Part shown: positions 1 to 5,507 of the stretch, piece by piece
Layout: each line of letters opens with the position of its first letter
Position numbering within the stretch: the first letter of the stretch is position 1
From: Candidatus Heimdallarchaeota archaeon
Lineage (GTDB): Archaea; Asgardarchaeota; Heimdallarchaeia; JABLTI01
Reading direction: 5' to 3'
Assembly (NCBI GenBank): GCA_030667035.1
Contig: DAOUWQ010000133.1
Location: forward strand, 1 to 5,507
Length of the DNA: 5,507 nucleotides
Notes under the pieces: generated by a model
Seen by the model: only the letters and a program-made list of their open reading frames with translations
Told to the model about the DNA's origin: nothing
Database searches by the model: none
Position numbers and translations under genes: made by a program

Positions 1-1
1 A

Positions 2-421
2 AGAGGATTTACTGTCTTAAATTTAAATAATTTTATTATAAATAATGGGTTATATTTTGGTTTTGATATCTCTCGAGATAGTGTTATCATTGACGATGTA
101 AAATTGCGTGAAATTATATACACTGAATTAGTAGGTCGTTCGAAAAATATTTTTATTGAGGGACATACTTCCGAGTTAATTCCGAATGATTTTGTTGAAT
201 CAGTATTTGTTATTAGATGTAATCCTGGTATTCTTAGAGATCGATTAAAAGTATCTCGAGACTATTCAATTGAGAAAATAGATGAGAACATTCAGGCTGA
301 AATAATGGAAGAGTGCTTATTGTCTGTTAAAAATGCATTTCCTTCTAAACCAATTTATGAAGTTGATTCAACAAATAATTCTCCGGAAATGATAGTAGAC
401 AAGATTCTTTCTTACTTGTAA
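2..421 (+). CDS. fap7: AK6/Fap7-like adenylate kinase, C-terminal part (5' end outside window)
   Basis: The frame is open from base 2 to the TAA at 419-421, giving 139 residues. The first possible start inside the window is a TTG at 104-106, but homology-like sequence continues upstream of it: a stretch ending in NNGLYFGFD, then RDSVIIDD and KLREII, which is the segment that normally follows the P-loop in this family. So the gene is cut by the window edge, and TTG 104 is not its start. About 35-45 residues with the Walker A GxxGxGK loop are missing from view, judging from a usual length near 180. Visible family features are IEGH (about 158-169), the strand VFVIRCNP, RDRLKVSRDYS with EKIDENIQAEI (the lid and Walker B-like region of AK6), and a closing YEVDST. 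Family members are ATP-hydrolysing kinases that bind ribosomal protein uS11 and act in late 18S/16S rRNA maturation, in the cytoplasm in archaea. The DENIQAEI block closely resembles human AK6/hCINAP. The family call is confident; the cellular role is inferred from the family. Confidence 0.88.
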   Translation, partial: RGFTVLNLNNFIINNGLYFGFDISRDSVIIDDVKLREIIYTELVGRSKNIFIEGHTSELIPNDFVESVFVIRCNPGILRDRLKVSRDYSIEKIDENIQAEIMEECLLSVKNAFPSKPIYEVDSTNNSPEMIVDKILSYL

Positions 422-442
422 TTTTAGCTTCAAATATGTTCC

Positions 443-454
443 AAAGAGTATATT
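443..454 (+). promoter_or_regulatory. Possible BRE/TATA promoter for the transglutaminase-like gene
   Basis: The 77-base gap after the kinase gene contains AAAGAG (443-448), a purine-rich BRE-like run, directly followed by TATATT (449-454). Archaeal initiation about 25 bases downstream would fall near 478 and give a leader of about 20 bases before the GTG at 499. A second AT-rich TATA-like stretch at 466-476 competes with it. The sequence is AT-rich throughout, so this could be chance, and read-through from the kinase gene is also possible. Confidence 0.3.
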
Positions 455-489
455 GAAATAGTCAAATATCTATAATAACTACTATAGTT

Positions 490-493
490 GGTG
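490..493 (+). promoter_or_regulatory. Ribosome binding site supporting the GTG start at 499
   Basis: GGTG lies five bases before the GTG at 499-501 and matches the core of the archaeal Shine-Dalgarno consensus (GGAGGTGA). It supports GTG 499 as the start. No ATG lies near the beginning of this frame, and the basic N-terminus followed by a hydrophobic anchor fits a natural start here. Confidence 0.45.
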
Positions 494-498
494 TTATA

Positions 499-2376
499 GT
501 GGACCAAAAGCAAAAATCTTCTCCTAAAAAAAGAAAGTTTTTTACAAAAACAAATATCACTAAAGTTTTTCTTCCATCATTAGCTTTAGCTTTGATAATT
601 TTATCACCTGTTGTTTTTGAAGTTTTTAGAACACGTCACCAACAAATAAGTGATGTAATTGAAGCTCCACCCGCCCCAAGCAATTGGTTCGACGATATTT
701 TTGGTCCTACACAAGATATTGATCCGGATTTTAATGAATCACAGGGTATTTTGGATGGTTTTACTGATGGCGTTTCAGATCCTGAAATGATTCTATTTCG
801 CGTAACCCCCACAGATGAATTCTTTTATTGGCGATATGAAGCTTATGAAGAATACACTATGGAAGATTGGGATAAAGATCTTACAACGGTTAACTATAAT
901 GGGTACTCTTATCTTCCTTCTAATGCTGATGGACAATTTACTGTTACAACTGATCGTGTTTATACTGGAGGTAGTTTTTTCTCTAACTTTCCAGCTCCAT
1001 ATAATTATATTTACGGTGAAGAATTTTCTGATGCTTATACTTTCTCTCCAAGTGATAATTGGTTACCTGATGAAACTTCTTTGGAAGAGGATACTTATGG
1101 TGCTATCAGTATTGATGCTAGGTTTAGCAATCAAATAGATAATACCACACTAAGTTATCCTGTTGCATATACAATACAGAATAATACATATATTGAAGAC
1201 AATAGTGCTGGTTTTACAGTCTTAAATAGTTTAATTTCTGCTGATCCTGAATTGAATAGTAGATATTTACAATTACCTGTTGATTATTCTACATCCGCTC
1301 CTCTAACAAGTCAAATAGCAACTGATCTTTTGGATCCTTTTGATACAATATATGATCAAGTTTTTAGAAATATGGTATGGTTAACTAAAAATAATACTTA
1401 TGATGTTGACATGCTAATGGGACTCTCAGACGAATCACCTGCAGATGGCGAAGATTATGTTGAATGGTTTCTAAATAGACGAATGGGCACTGCAGCTCAT
1501 TTTGCTTCTTCATTAGCAGTTATTTGTCGTCTTCAAAATATACCCACGAGATTAGTAGTTGGATTTTCATATGGTGATCAAGTAGGTAGCCAGTTTGTAA
1601 TTCGAGCAAAACACATCCATTCTTGGACAGAAGTATTCATTCCCATTGACAGTTCAACAGGTTATTGGGTAGCTTTTGATCCTTCTCCTCTTATTCCTGG
1701 ATTAAGAGACCAATATGGTGTAAATACTATTGGCTTTCAAGCAGTTTTTCATTGTTCAAATGAATTCTTTCTTGATCCACAACATATGCTTCGACAGCTT
1801 ACTTCCCCCTATTTTGTTCCGAATCCTCTCTCTGATGCATGGAGTGTTAATCCATATGATCCGTCCGAAACTTTTGGTCCTTATGTAAATAAAACTGAAT
1901 CTTTTACTCTTTATGCTTATTTAGGAAATGGTTATGATGAGGACTTTTTGCAATTTCTACTTACTGGGGACCCTGGTAGTTTAGTTCCTATCGAGGGAGA
2001 ACTTGTTACTTTCATTGATTCTTCTACAAGTACAATTTTAGGTTCAAATTATACTGATGTATCAGGTTATGCTTCTCTAAACTATTCCTATCTAAGTACA
2101 GCATCAAGTGGCTTACATTATATTGAAGCTGATTGGATTGGAATTAGAGCTCCAACATATGATCTTCGGTACATTGAAACGAGTTTTGTTGAAACTGGCG
2201 TTATATTAACAGGTACAGCTAATATTAGTTCAATAGATTTAATGAACAATTTAATTTCTGTAGATTTAGATTTTCAAACAGATATGCATTATTCAGGTTT
2301 CTTTTATTCAGAAACAGCACATATTGCAACCCTTACAAATCAAGTACTTGTTCCCAAAAAAATTCATCTAAAATAG
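499..2376 (+). CDS. Membrane-anchored TgpA-like transglutaminase-fold protein, catalytic Cys replaced by Ala
   Basis: This 625-residue protein starts with a lysine-rich tail (KKRK, 10-13) and one hydrophobic segment (about 23-43), followed by a Pro-rich linker (APPAP, 56-60). It is therefore probably a signal-anchored protein with its body outside the cell. Residues 97-125 (ILFRV, YWR at 110-112, then an aromatic-rich EEYTMEDW) resemble the ectodomain of TgpA-type proteins, as does YLQLP (256-260). The transglutaminase core spans about 275-400: GTAAHFA (330-336), IPTRLVVGF (348-356), HSWTEVF (374-380) and FDPSP (393-397). His374 and Asp394 match two members of the Cys-His-Asp triad, but position 332, where the family has Cys, is Ala (GCA, 1492-1494). 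Standard crosslinking or protease-like chemistry is therefore unlikely. Residues about 497-546 (GELVTFIDSS, YTDVSGYASLNY) look like an Ig-like domain, and a second sandwich-like segment from about 565 stops abruptly at 625. Unlike classical TgpA it has no multi-helix N-terminus, no C-terminal helix and no DUF4129. It is likely a surface-binding or structural protein; the substrate is unknown. Confidence 0.85.
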   Translation: MDQKQKSSPKKRKFFTKTNITKVFLPSLALALIILSPVVFEVFRTRHQQISDVIEAPPAPSNWFDDIFGPTQDIDPDFNESQGILDGFTDGVSDPEMILFRVTPTDEFFYWRYEAYEEYTMEDWDKDLTTVNYNGYSYLPSNADGQFTVTTDRVYTGGSFFSNFPAPYNYIYGEEFSDAYTFSPSDNWLPDETSLEEDTYGAISIDARFSNQIDNTTLSYPVAYTIQNNTYIEDNSAGFTVLNSLISADPELNSRYLQLPVDYSTSAPLTSQIATDLLDPFDTIYDQVFRNMVWLTKNNTYDVDMLMGLSDESPADGEDYVEWFLNRRMGTAAHFASSLAVICRLQNIPTRLVVGFSYGDQVGSQFVIRAKHIHSWTEVFIPIDSSTGYWVAFDPSPLIPGLRDQYGVNTIGFQAVFHCSNEFFLDPQHMLRQLTSPYFVPNPLSDAWSVNPYDPSETFGPYVNKTESFTLYAYLGNGYDEDFLQFLLTGDPGSLVPIEGELVTFIDSSTSTILGSNYTDVSGYASLNYSYLSTASSGLHYIEADWIGIRAPTYDLRYIETSFVETGVILTGTANISSIDLMNNLISVDLDFQTDMHYSGFFYSETAHIATLTNQVLVPKKIHLK

Positions 2377-3107
2377 TCTCTTTCTTCAGGTCGAATCAAT
2401 GTCAGTGCCGAAATTTCTTCTCTTCTAAATTTATATCCCCTAATAATTATTACTGGATATCCTTCATCAGCTTCTCCCATTTGTAACCCTGCAGCAGAAC
2501 ATAATTGATCTGCAATAGATGTAGTGGATGCTTTCAGTTCATAGCCAAATAAATCATTTTTTCCGGAATAATTTAGTAATGGTTCGATTCCAGAACATCC
2601 TAATGCAATATTTATTGCTCCTAATCTAAATGGTCTATTATGTGTATCTGATATAATAATTGCAACTTCTTTCCCAGTTTCTTTCTCAATATATTCCCTA
2701 ATTTTTTTTGCTGATTTATCAGAGTCTCGAGGTAATAGGGTTACATAATTCTCTCCTTTTACATTTGATTTATCTATTCCACTATTTGCACACACAAATC
2801 CATGCTTTGTTTCAGTTATTAATACACCATTTCTAAATTTGCATATTTTCTTTGCTTCTTTTAATATTATTTCAATATGTCTAGGATCTTTATTTGATTG
2901 CTTTCCCATTTCAATAGCAAAATCAGATGGATTAACTTCCTCTAGATCCACAATTTGACCTTCTGCTCTTGATATAATCGTTTGTGCAATAACAAAAATA
3001 TCATTATTTTCAATTACTTGATCCTTGAGAGTCTTTAAAATAATCATACCAATATTATCGTTATTTTCGATTATTGGAAAATTAGCAATTGGAATGATAT
3101 TGATCAT
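2364..3107 (-). CDS. cofE: Coenzyme F420-0:L-glutamate ligase (CofE)
   Basis: CofE adds L-glutamate residues to F420-0 with GTP hydrolysis, building the gamma-linked tail of coenzyme F420 in the cytoplasm. The 247-residue length matches archaeal CofE (about 250), without the nitroreductase-like extension of actinobacterial FbiB. The N-terminus (INIIPIANFP) follows the family pattern and supports the ATG at 3105-3107. Other family blocks are TIISRAEG (43-50), HGFVCANSGIDKSNV (102-116), IISDTHNRPFRLGA (151-164), a segment around DLFGYEL (185-191), and GLQMGEADEGYPVIIIRG (207-224). Asp112, Asp154 and Glu212 sit where CofE has acidic residues for divalent metal and GTP; that assignment is by analogy. 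The stop is TGA at 2364-2366, and its 3' end overlaps the convergent transglutaminase-like gene by 13 bases. It lies 71 bases downstream of tfb on the same strand. No strong ribosome binding site precedes it: AAAGG is 13 bases from the ATG. A weak TATA-like TTTCTATTTT at 3131-3140 is about 28 bases upstream, so a leaderless transcript is possible. No other F420 genes are in the window. Confidence 0.93.
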   Translation of the reverse strand: MINIIPIANFPIIENNDNIGMIILKTLKDQVIENNDIFVIAQTIISRAEGQIVDLEEVNPSDFAIEMGKQSNKDPRHIEIILKEAKKICKFRNGVLITETKHGFVCANSGIDKSNVKGENYVTLLPRDSDKSAKKIREYIEKETGKEVAIIISDTHNRPFRLGAINIALGCSGIEPLLNYSGKNDLFGYELKASTTSIADQLCSAAGLQMGEADEGYPVIIIRGYKFRREEISALTLIRPEERDYFR

Positions 3108-3130
3108 TTGTTTAAACCAACCTTTGAAGG

Positions 3131-3167
3131 AAAATAGAAAATGAAGATTCTGGTATTGCAGAATCTT
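3131..3167 (-). terminator. Hairpin plus T-rich tract between tfb and cofE
   Basis: A perfect 9-bp inverted repeat pairs AAGATTCTG (3144-3152) with CAGAATCTT (3159-3167) around a six-base loop. On the minus strand it lies 11 bases after the tfb stop codon and is followed by T-rich sequence (CATTTTCTATTTT, ending at 3131). This resembles an intrinsic terminator, and archaeal RNA polymerase can also stop at T-runs alone. The T-runs are interrupted and only four bases long, so partial termination, an attenuator or a 3'-end-stabilising structure are alternatives. The same T-rich stretch could act as a weak cofE promoter. Confidence 0.55.
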
Positions 3168-3178
3168 TGATATACATT

Positions 3179-4120
3179 TTAGACAGTAATTTCAATGCCT
3201 AATCGACGTACTAATTCTTTGTATCGATTTCTAACAGTTACTTCAGTGACCGTTGCTGTTTCAGCAATTTCTCTTTGGGTTCTTCTTTCACCTTCAATAA
3301 TTCCTGCGATATAAATCGATGCTGCTGCTAAACCGGTTGGATCTTTTCCTGCAGTTAATCCATTTTCTTTTGCTTGATCAATTATTTCAATGGCTCTTTG
3401 TGCAGTATGCCCGGATAGCCTTAGTTCGGCACTGAATCGAATTATGTAGTCATTTGGATTAGCTAATGGAATTCTAATTTGCAATTCCCTTACAATTAAT
3501 CTATAACACCTACCCAATTCTTTCTTTGAAATTCTGCTGTTCTTTGCAATTTCATCCAAAGTTCTTGGCACTCTTCTAATTCTTGCTGCTGCATAAACAG
3601 CTGCTGCGATCATTGCTTCTATACTTCTTCCGCGAATTAGATGTCTTTCAATTGCTTTACGATATATTACTGCAGCGGTTTCTTTTACAGTTCGTGGAAT
3701 ACCAATTTGAGAACTTAGCCTATCAAGTTCACTCATAGCATAAGCTAAATTTCTGTCCATTGAAGAATGGACTCTAGTTCTTATTTGCCATTTTCTTAGT
3801 CGGTAGATTTGTGCCCTTCTTCTAGGTGAGAGTTTTTTACCATATACATCTCTATCTTCCCAACCTATTTGAGTTGCTAAACCTTTATCATGTACCGCAA
3901 AAGAAGTTGGCGAACCAACTCTGCTTCTTTTATTTCTCTCTTCAGAAGTAAAAGCTCTCCATTCTGGTCCCTCATCTATGATATGCTCATCAATAACTGC
4001 CCCACAGTTAGTACATATTCTTTCTCCTCTTGTAGAATCACTGATTATTTCAGTTGATCCACATTCAGGGCATGCTACTTGAGATTTTTCTTTTTCTTCT
4101 TGAATTTTATCATCAGACAT
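3179..4120 (-). CDS. tfb: Transcription initiation factor B (TFB, archaeal TFIIB)
   Basis: TFB binds the TBP-TATA complex, reads the BRE and recruits archaeal RNA polymerase. The 313-residue protein has the full family layout. After an acidic/basic tail comes a zinc ribbon with Cys17-x2-Cys20 and Cys36-x2-Cys39. The B-reader/B-linker region follows (about 50-112, with GPEWRAF and SPRRRAQIYRLRKWQ). Cyclin-like repeat 1 (about 115-213) includes RGRSIEAMIAAAVYAAAR, and cyclin-like repeat 2 (about 218-310) includes GLAAASIYIAG. The second repeat ends in the BRE-contacting helix-turn-helix (TQREIAETATVTEVTVRNRY, 281-300). All four zinc ligands and both repeats are intact, so it looks fully functional rather than a divergent paralogue. 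The start is ATG at 4118-4120. A GGAG (4135-4138) lies upstream but 14 bases away, longer than usual. The stop is TAA at 3179-3181. Whether the genome has further tfb copies cannot be seen here. Confidence 0.97.
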   Translation of the reverse strand: MSDDKIQEEKEKSQVACPECGSTEIISDSTRGERICTNCGAVIDEHIIDEGPEWRAFTSEERNKRSRVGSPTSFAVHDKGLATQIGWEDRDVYGKKLSPRRRAQIYRLRKWQIRTRVHSSMDRNLAYAMSELDRLSSQIGIPRTVKETAAVIYRKAIERHLIRGRSIEAMIAAAVYAAARIRRVPRTLDEIAKNSRISKKELGRCYRLIVRELQIRIPLANPNDYIIRFSAELRLSGHTAQRAIEIIDQAKENGLTAGKDPTGLAAASIYIAGIIEGERRTQREIAETATVTEVTVRNRYKELVRRLGIEITV

Positions 4121-4145
4121 TAGCTAACGAACCACTCCTATAAAT

Positions 4146-4153
4146 AATATAAA
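4146..4153 (-). promoter_or_regulatory. Proximal TATA-like element for tfb
   Basis: On the minus strand this reads TTTATATT, close to the archaeal TATA consensus, about 30 bases before the tfb ATG. Initiation about 25 bases downstream would give a nearly leaderless transcript and would exclude the GGAG at 4135-4138 from the mRNA. The bases directly upstream (GAGATA) are a mediocre BRE. It competes with the better-formed distal element at 4345-4360. Confidence 0.35.
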
Positions 4154-4344
4154 TATCTCACCTTTGAACTAGCTACCCAATTTGTGGAGTTTTATAATGG
4201 AATTTGTACCATATATAGAAGAGCAAATTAGCTAAGAAGATATTACTTTTTAGTAAAATAGCCCCACTGGGTCTGTTGGTATTTGGGTATTTTCTCGTTC
4301 GGGAAAGACTTTTATATTACTTCTACTCTTTTTGTTAGAACTTC

Positions 4345-4360
4345 ATATATAAAAGTTTCG
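4345..4360 (-). promoter_or_regulatory. Strong BRE/TATA promoter element, minus strand, upstream of tfb
   Basis: On the minus strand this reads CGAAAC (4360-4355) directly followed by TTTTATATAT (4354-4345). It is an excellent match to the archaeal BRE plus TTTATATA arrangement, and the best promoter-like string I see in the window. The BRE-like part is on the minus-strand side, which sets the direction. Initiation would fall near 4325, giving tfb a leader of about 205 bases, or marking the start of a short non-coding transcript. Assignment to tfb is inference. Confidence 0.5.
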
Positions 4361-4411
4361 AAAAAATATTTATTTTTGAGTGTTTTTTGATAAGAAAATT
4401 TGTTGTTTTGC

Positions 4412-4445
4412 AAAAAAAAGTAAAAAATCGGACGCATATGCGCCC
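4412..4445 (-). terminator. Intrinsic-type terminator after dppC
   Basis: On the minus strand, 10 bases after the dppC stop, GGGCGC pairs with GCGTCC around an ATAT loop (4445-4430). It is followed by GAT6AC and then T8, ending at 4412. The third pair is a G-U wobble in minus-strand RNA but would be a C-A mismatch on the plus strand, which fixes the direction. A GC-rich stem in such AT-rich DNA with two T-runs is a textbook terminator shape. It indicates that dppC ends its transcript. Confidence 0.82.
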
Positions 4446-4455
4446 AATAGATTTT

Positions 4456-5507
4456 TTATGATTTCAACTTTGGATCTAATGCATCTCGTAATGCATCGCC
4501 CATAAGATTGAATCCTAGGATCGTAATAAAGATCATCATAGCAGGCCAAGTGGGCATCCACCAATAGGTCATAAGGTTGTCTCTGTGATAGGATAAATCA
4601 TCACCCCATGTGACTGCGGTGGGATCACCTAAACCGAAGAAAGCCAAAGCTGCTATAGTCATTATTGTATTTCCAATGCCTAAAGTTGTAATGACAATTA
4701 CCGGTGAGAGTGAGTTAGGAATAATATGTCTGAAAATTATTCGCGCGTCTTTTGCCCCTAAAGCTCGTTCAGCTTCAATGAACTCGGTATTTTTCAGTGA
4801 CAGAATTGTGCTTCGCACAATTAAACTAGTGCCACCCCAACCGATCAAGGCAAAGACGATAATGACGATCATATAGATACCGCCCGGTACTGCACTTGCA
4901 CTATCTCTAAAGATAGCTACAACGAAGATAAATAAGATAAATCCAGGCATAGCTGAAATGACTTCATTGATTCTTTGAACAATATCATCAAACCAACCGC
5001 CATAGTAACCTGAAAATGCTCCAATGATCACTCCAATGGTACTTGTTGTTAATTGTCCTACAAAACCAAGTACTAGTGAGAAAGTAGAACCGAAAAAGGT
5101 TCGAGATAAGATATCATAGCCTCTTGTGTCTGTACCGAATGGATATTGTGCACTGGGTGATAGTGTTTGATCTCCAGGGATAATATATTTAGGATGAGCC
5201 ATTATACGCAAGAACTTTTCAGTGCCTGGTATCCAAATTTCAATGTAGTAGTTATTTTGATCCCAAAGATCGCCTGTCGGATTGTTTAAACCGAATAGAG
5301 CATCATATTGTTGGATAACAAAAGCAATAACTGCTATGATGATCAAAAATGCTACCATATAAAATCCAAACATACCCATGGAATCTTTTCGCATACGCCT
5401 CATTACAAGAGACCATAGATTTGACCCTTCAACTAGTTTGATCTCATCTAGAATTCTTGCTTCTCTATCGACGCTTGTTTCGTTTACCGTTGCCAAATTT
5501 GATTTCC
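4456..5507 (-). CDS. dppC: ABC peptide/nickel transporter permease, DppC/OppC family (5' end probably outside window)
   Basis: This is one of the two membrane subunits of a Dpp/Opp-type importer, which takes up oligopeptides or similar solutes with a binding protein, a DppB partner and ATPase subunits; all of those lie outside the window. Numbering residues from a TTG at 5494-5496, there are 346 residues. Helix 1 is about 43-63, followed by an external loop (65-118) and the family motif YPFGTDTRGYDILSR (118-132). Helices at about 136-160, 183-197, 206-227, 266-289 and 317-337 follow. The EAA loop that contacts the ATPase is EAERALGAKDARIIFRHIIP (241-260), with the conserved Gly at 247. The C-terminus DALRDALDPKL is typical. 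The frame stays open upstream of TTG to the window edge (K-S-N before it), so the true start may lie beyond 5507. The stop is TAA at 4456-4458. Sampled 60-base lines are about 35-47% G+C, above the transglutaminase-like gene (28% in one line), which is only weak evidence of a different origin or expression level. Substrate cannot be told from a permease. Confidence 0.95.
   Translation of the reverse strand, partial: KSNLATVNETSVDREARILDEIKLVEGSNLWSLVMRRMRKDSMGMFGFYMVAFLIIIAVIAFVIQQYDALFGLNNPTGDLWDQNNYYIEIWIPGTEKFLRIMAHPKYIIPGDQTLSPSAQYPFGTDTRGYDILSRTFFGSTFSLVLGFVGQLTTSTIGVIIGAFSGYYGGWFDDIVQRINEVISAMPGFILFIFVVAIFRDSASAVPGGIYMIVIIVFALIGWGGTSLIVRSTILSLKNTEFIEAERALGAKDARIIFRHIIPNSLSPVIVITTLGIGNTIMTIAALAFFGLGDPTAVTWGDDLSYHRDNLMTYWWMPTWPAMMIFITILGFNLMGDALRDALDPKLKS

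Larger units (their letters stand above)
4121..4455. other. 335-base non-coding gap between dppC and tfb
   Basis: No convincing gene lies here. On the minus strand the only ATG in the body of the gap (4210-4212) opens a six-codon frame. No tRNA-like or C/D-box pattern is evident. From right to left on the minus strand it holds the dppC terminator (4412-4445), a strong BRE/TATA element (4345-4360), and further TATA-like stretches at 4211-4217, 4190-4197 and 4146-4153 closer to tfb. The palindrome TAGCTA occurs three times (4121-4126, 4170-4175, 4229-4234). A small plus-strand-favouring hairpin lies at 4291-4306, and GGTATTT is repeated at 4278-4284 and 4286-4292. The part near 4321-4430 is very AT-rich. 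Confidence 0.6.

Noticed and set aside
104..106. TTG as the start of the kinase gene
   Set aside because: Family-like sequence continues in frame back to base 2, so this is an internal leucine codon.
815..1138. 107-residue open frame on the plus strand
   Set aside because: It lies wholly inside the transglutaminase-like gene in another frame, and its Leu/Ile-rich composition is what a shifted reading of AT-rich DNA gives.
2356..2376. A7 run as a programmed frameshift site extending the transglutaminase-like protein
   Set aside because: The sequence beyond is the antisense of cofE. I translated one shifted frame and it gives a low-complexity peptide with no domain character.
4291..4306. Small hairpin (TTTCTC/GGGAAA) followed by a TATA-like TTTATATT at 4311-4318 on the plus strand
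   Set aside because: The stem is six pairs with one wobble, and a plus-strand transcript would run straight into the antisense of dppC with no gene to serve; chance is more likely.
4370..4564. 64-residue open frame on the minus strand
   Set aside because: It overlaps the dppC 3' end out of frame and runs through the terminator hairpin and T-runs, so it is a shadow.
4610..4876. 88-residue open frame on the plus strand
   Set aside because: It is antisense to dppC, whose membrane helices and EAA motif are clear; no ribosome binding site or family feature supports the other strand.

Overview
The window looks like an ordinary, AT-rich stretch of archaeal chromosome. The archaeal call rests on three genes: a transcription factor B (the archaeal TFIIB), an AK6/Fap7-type adenylate kinase of the archaeal-eukaryotic family, and CofE, which adds glutamate to coenzyme F420. 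BRE/TATA-like promoter elements fit this too. An F420-using lineage such as an Asgard (Heimdall-like) archaeon is my best guess. It rests on the combination of genes and the style of the surface protein, not on a marker that settles it.

Layout, left to right. On the plus strand lies the 3' part of an AK6/Fap7-like kinase gene whose P-loop end is outside the window. A 77-base gap follows, then a 625-residue membrane-anchored, extracytoplasmic transglutaminase-like protein (GTG start). That gene converges on cofE and their last 13 bases overlap. On the minus strand, reading right to left, come dppC (an ABC peptide-transporter permease, probably running off the right edge), a strong intrinsic-type terminator, a 335-base non-coding gap holding candidate promoters, tfb, a 71-base gap with a perfect 9-bp hairpin followed by T-rich sequence, and cofE.

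How the genes relate. They do not form one pathway. The kinase acts in small-subunit ribosome maturation, TFB in transcription initiation, CofE in cofactor synthesis and DppC in oligopeptide import. tfb and cofE share a strand and could be partly co-transcribed, but the hairpin between them suggests attenuation or separate transcripts. dppC is the last gene of its transcript.

The most interesting point is the transglutaminase-like protein. It keeps the His and Asp of the Cys-His-Asp triad but has Ala where the nucleophilic Cys should be. It also seems to stop inside a second beta-sandwich domain, just where it meets cofE. I see no CRISPR array, insertion sequence, tRNA or rRNA gene, or recognisable defence system.
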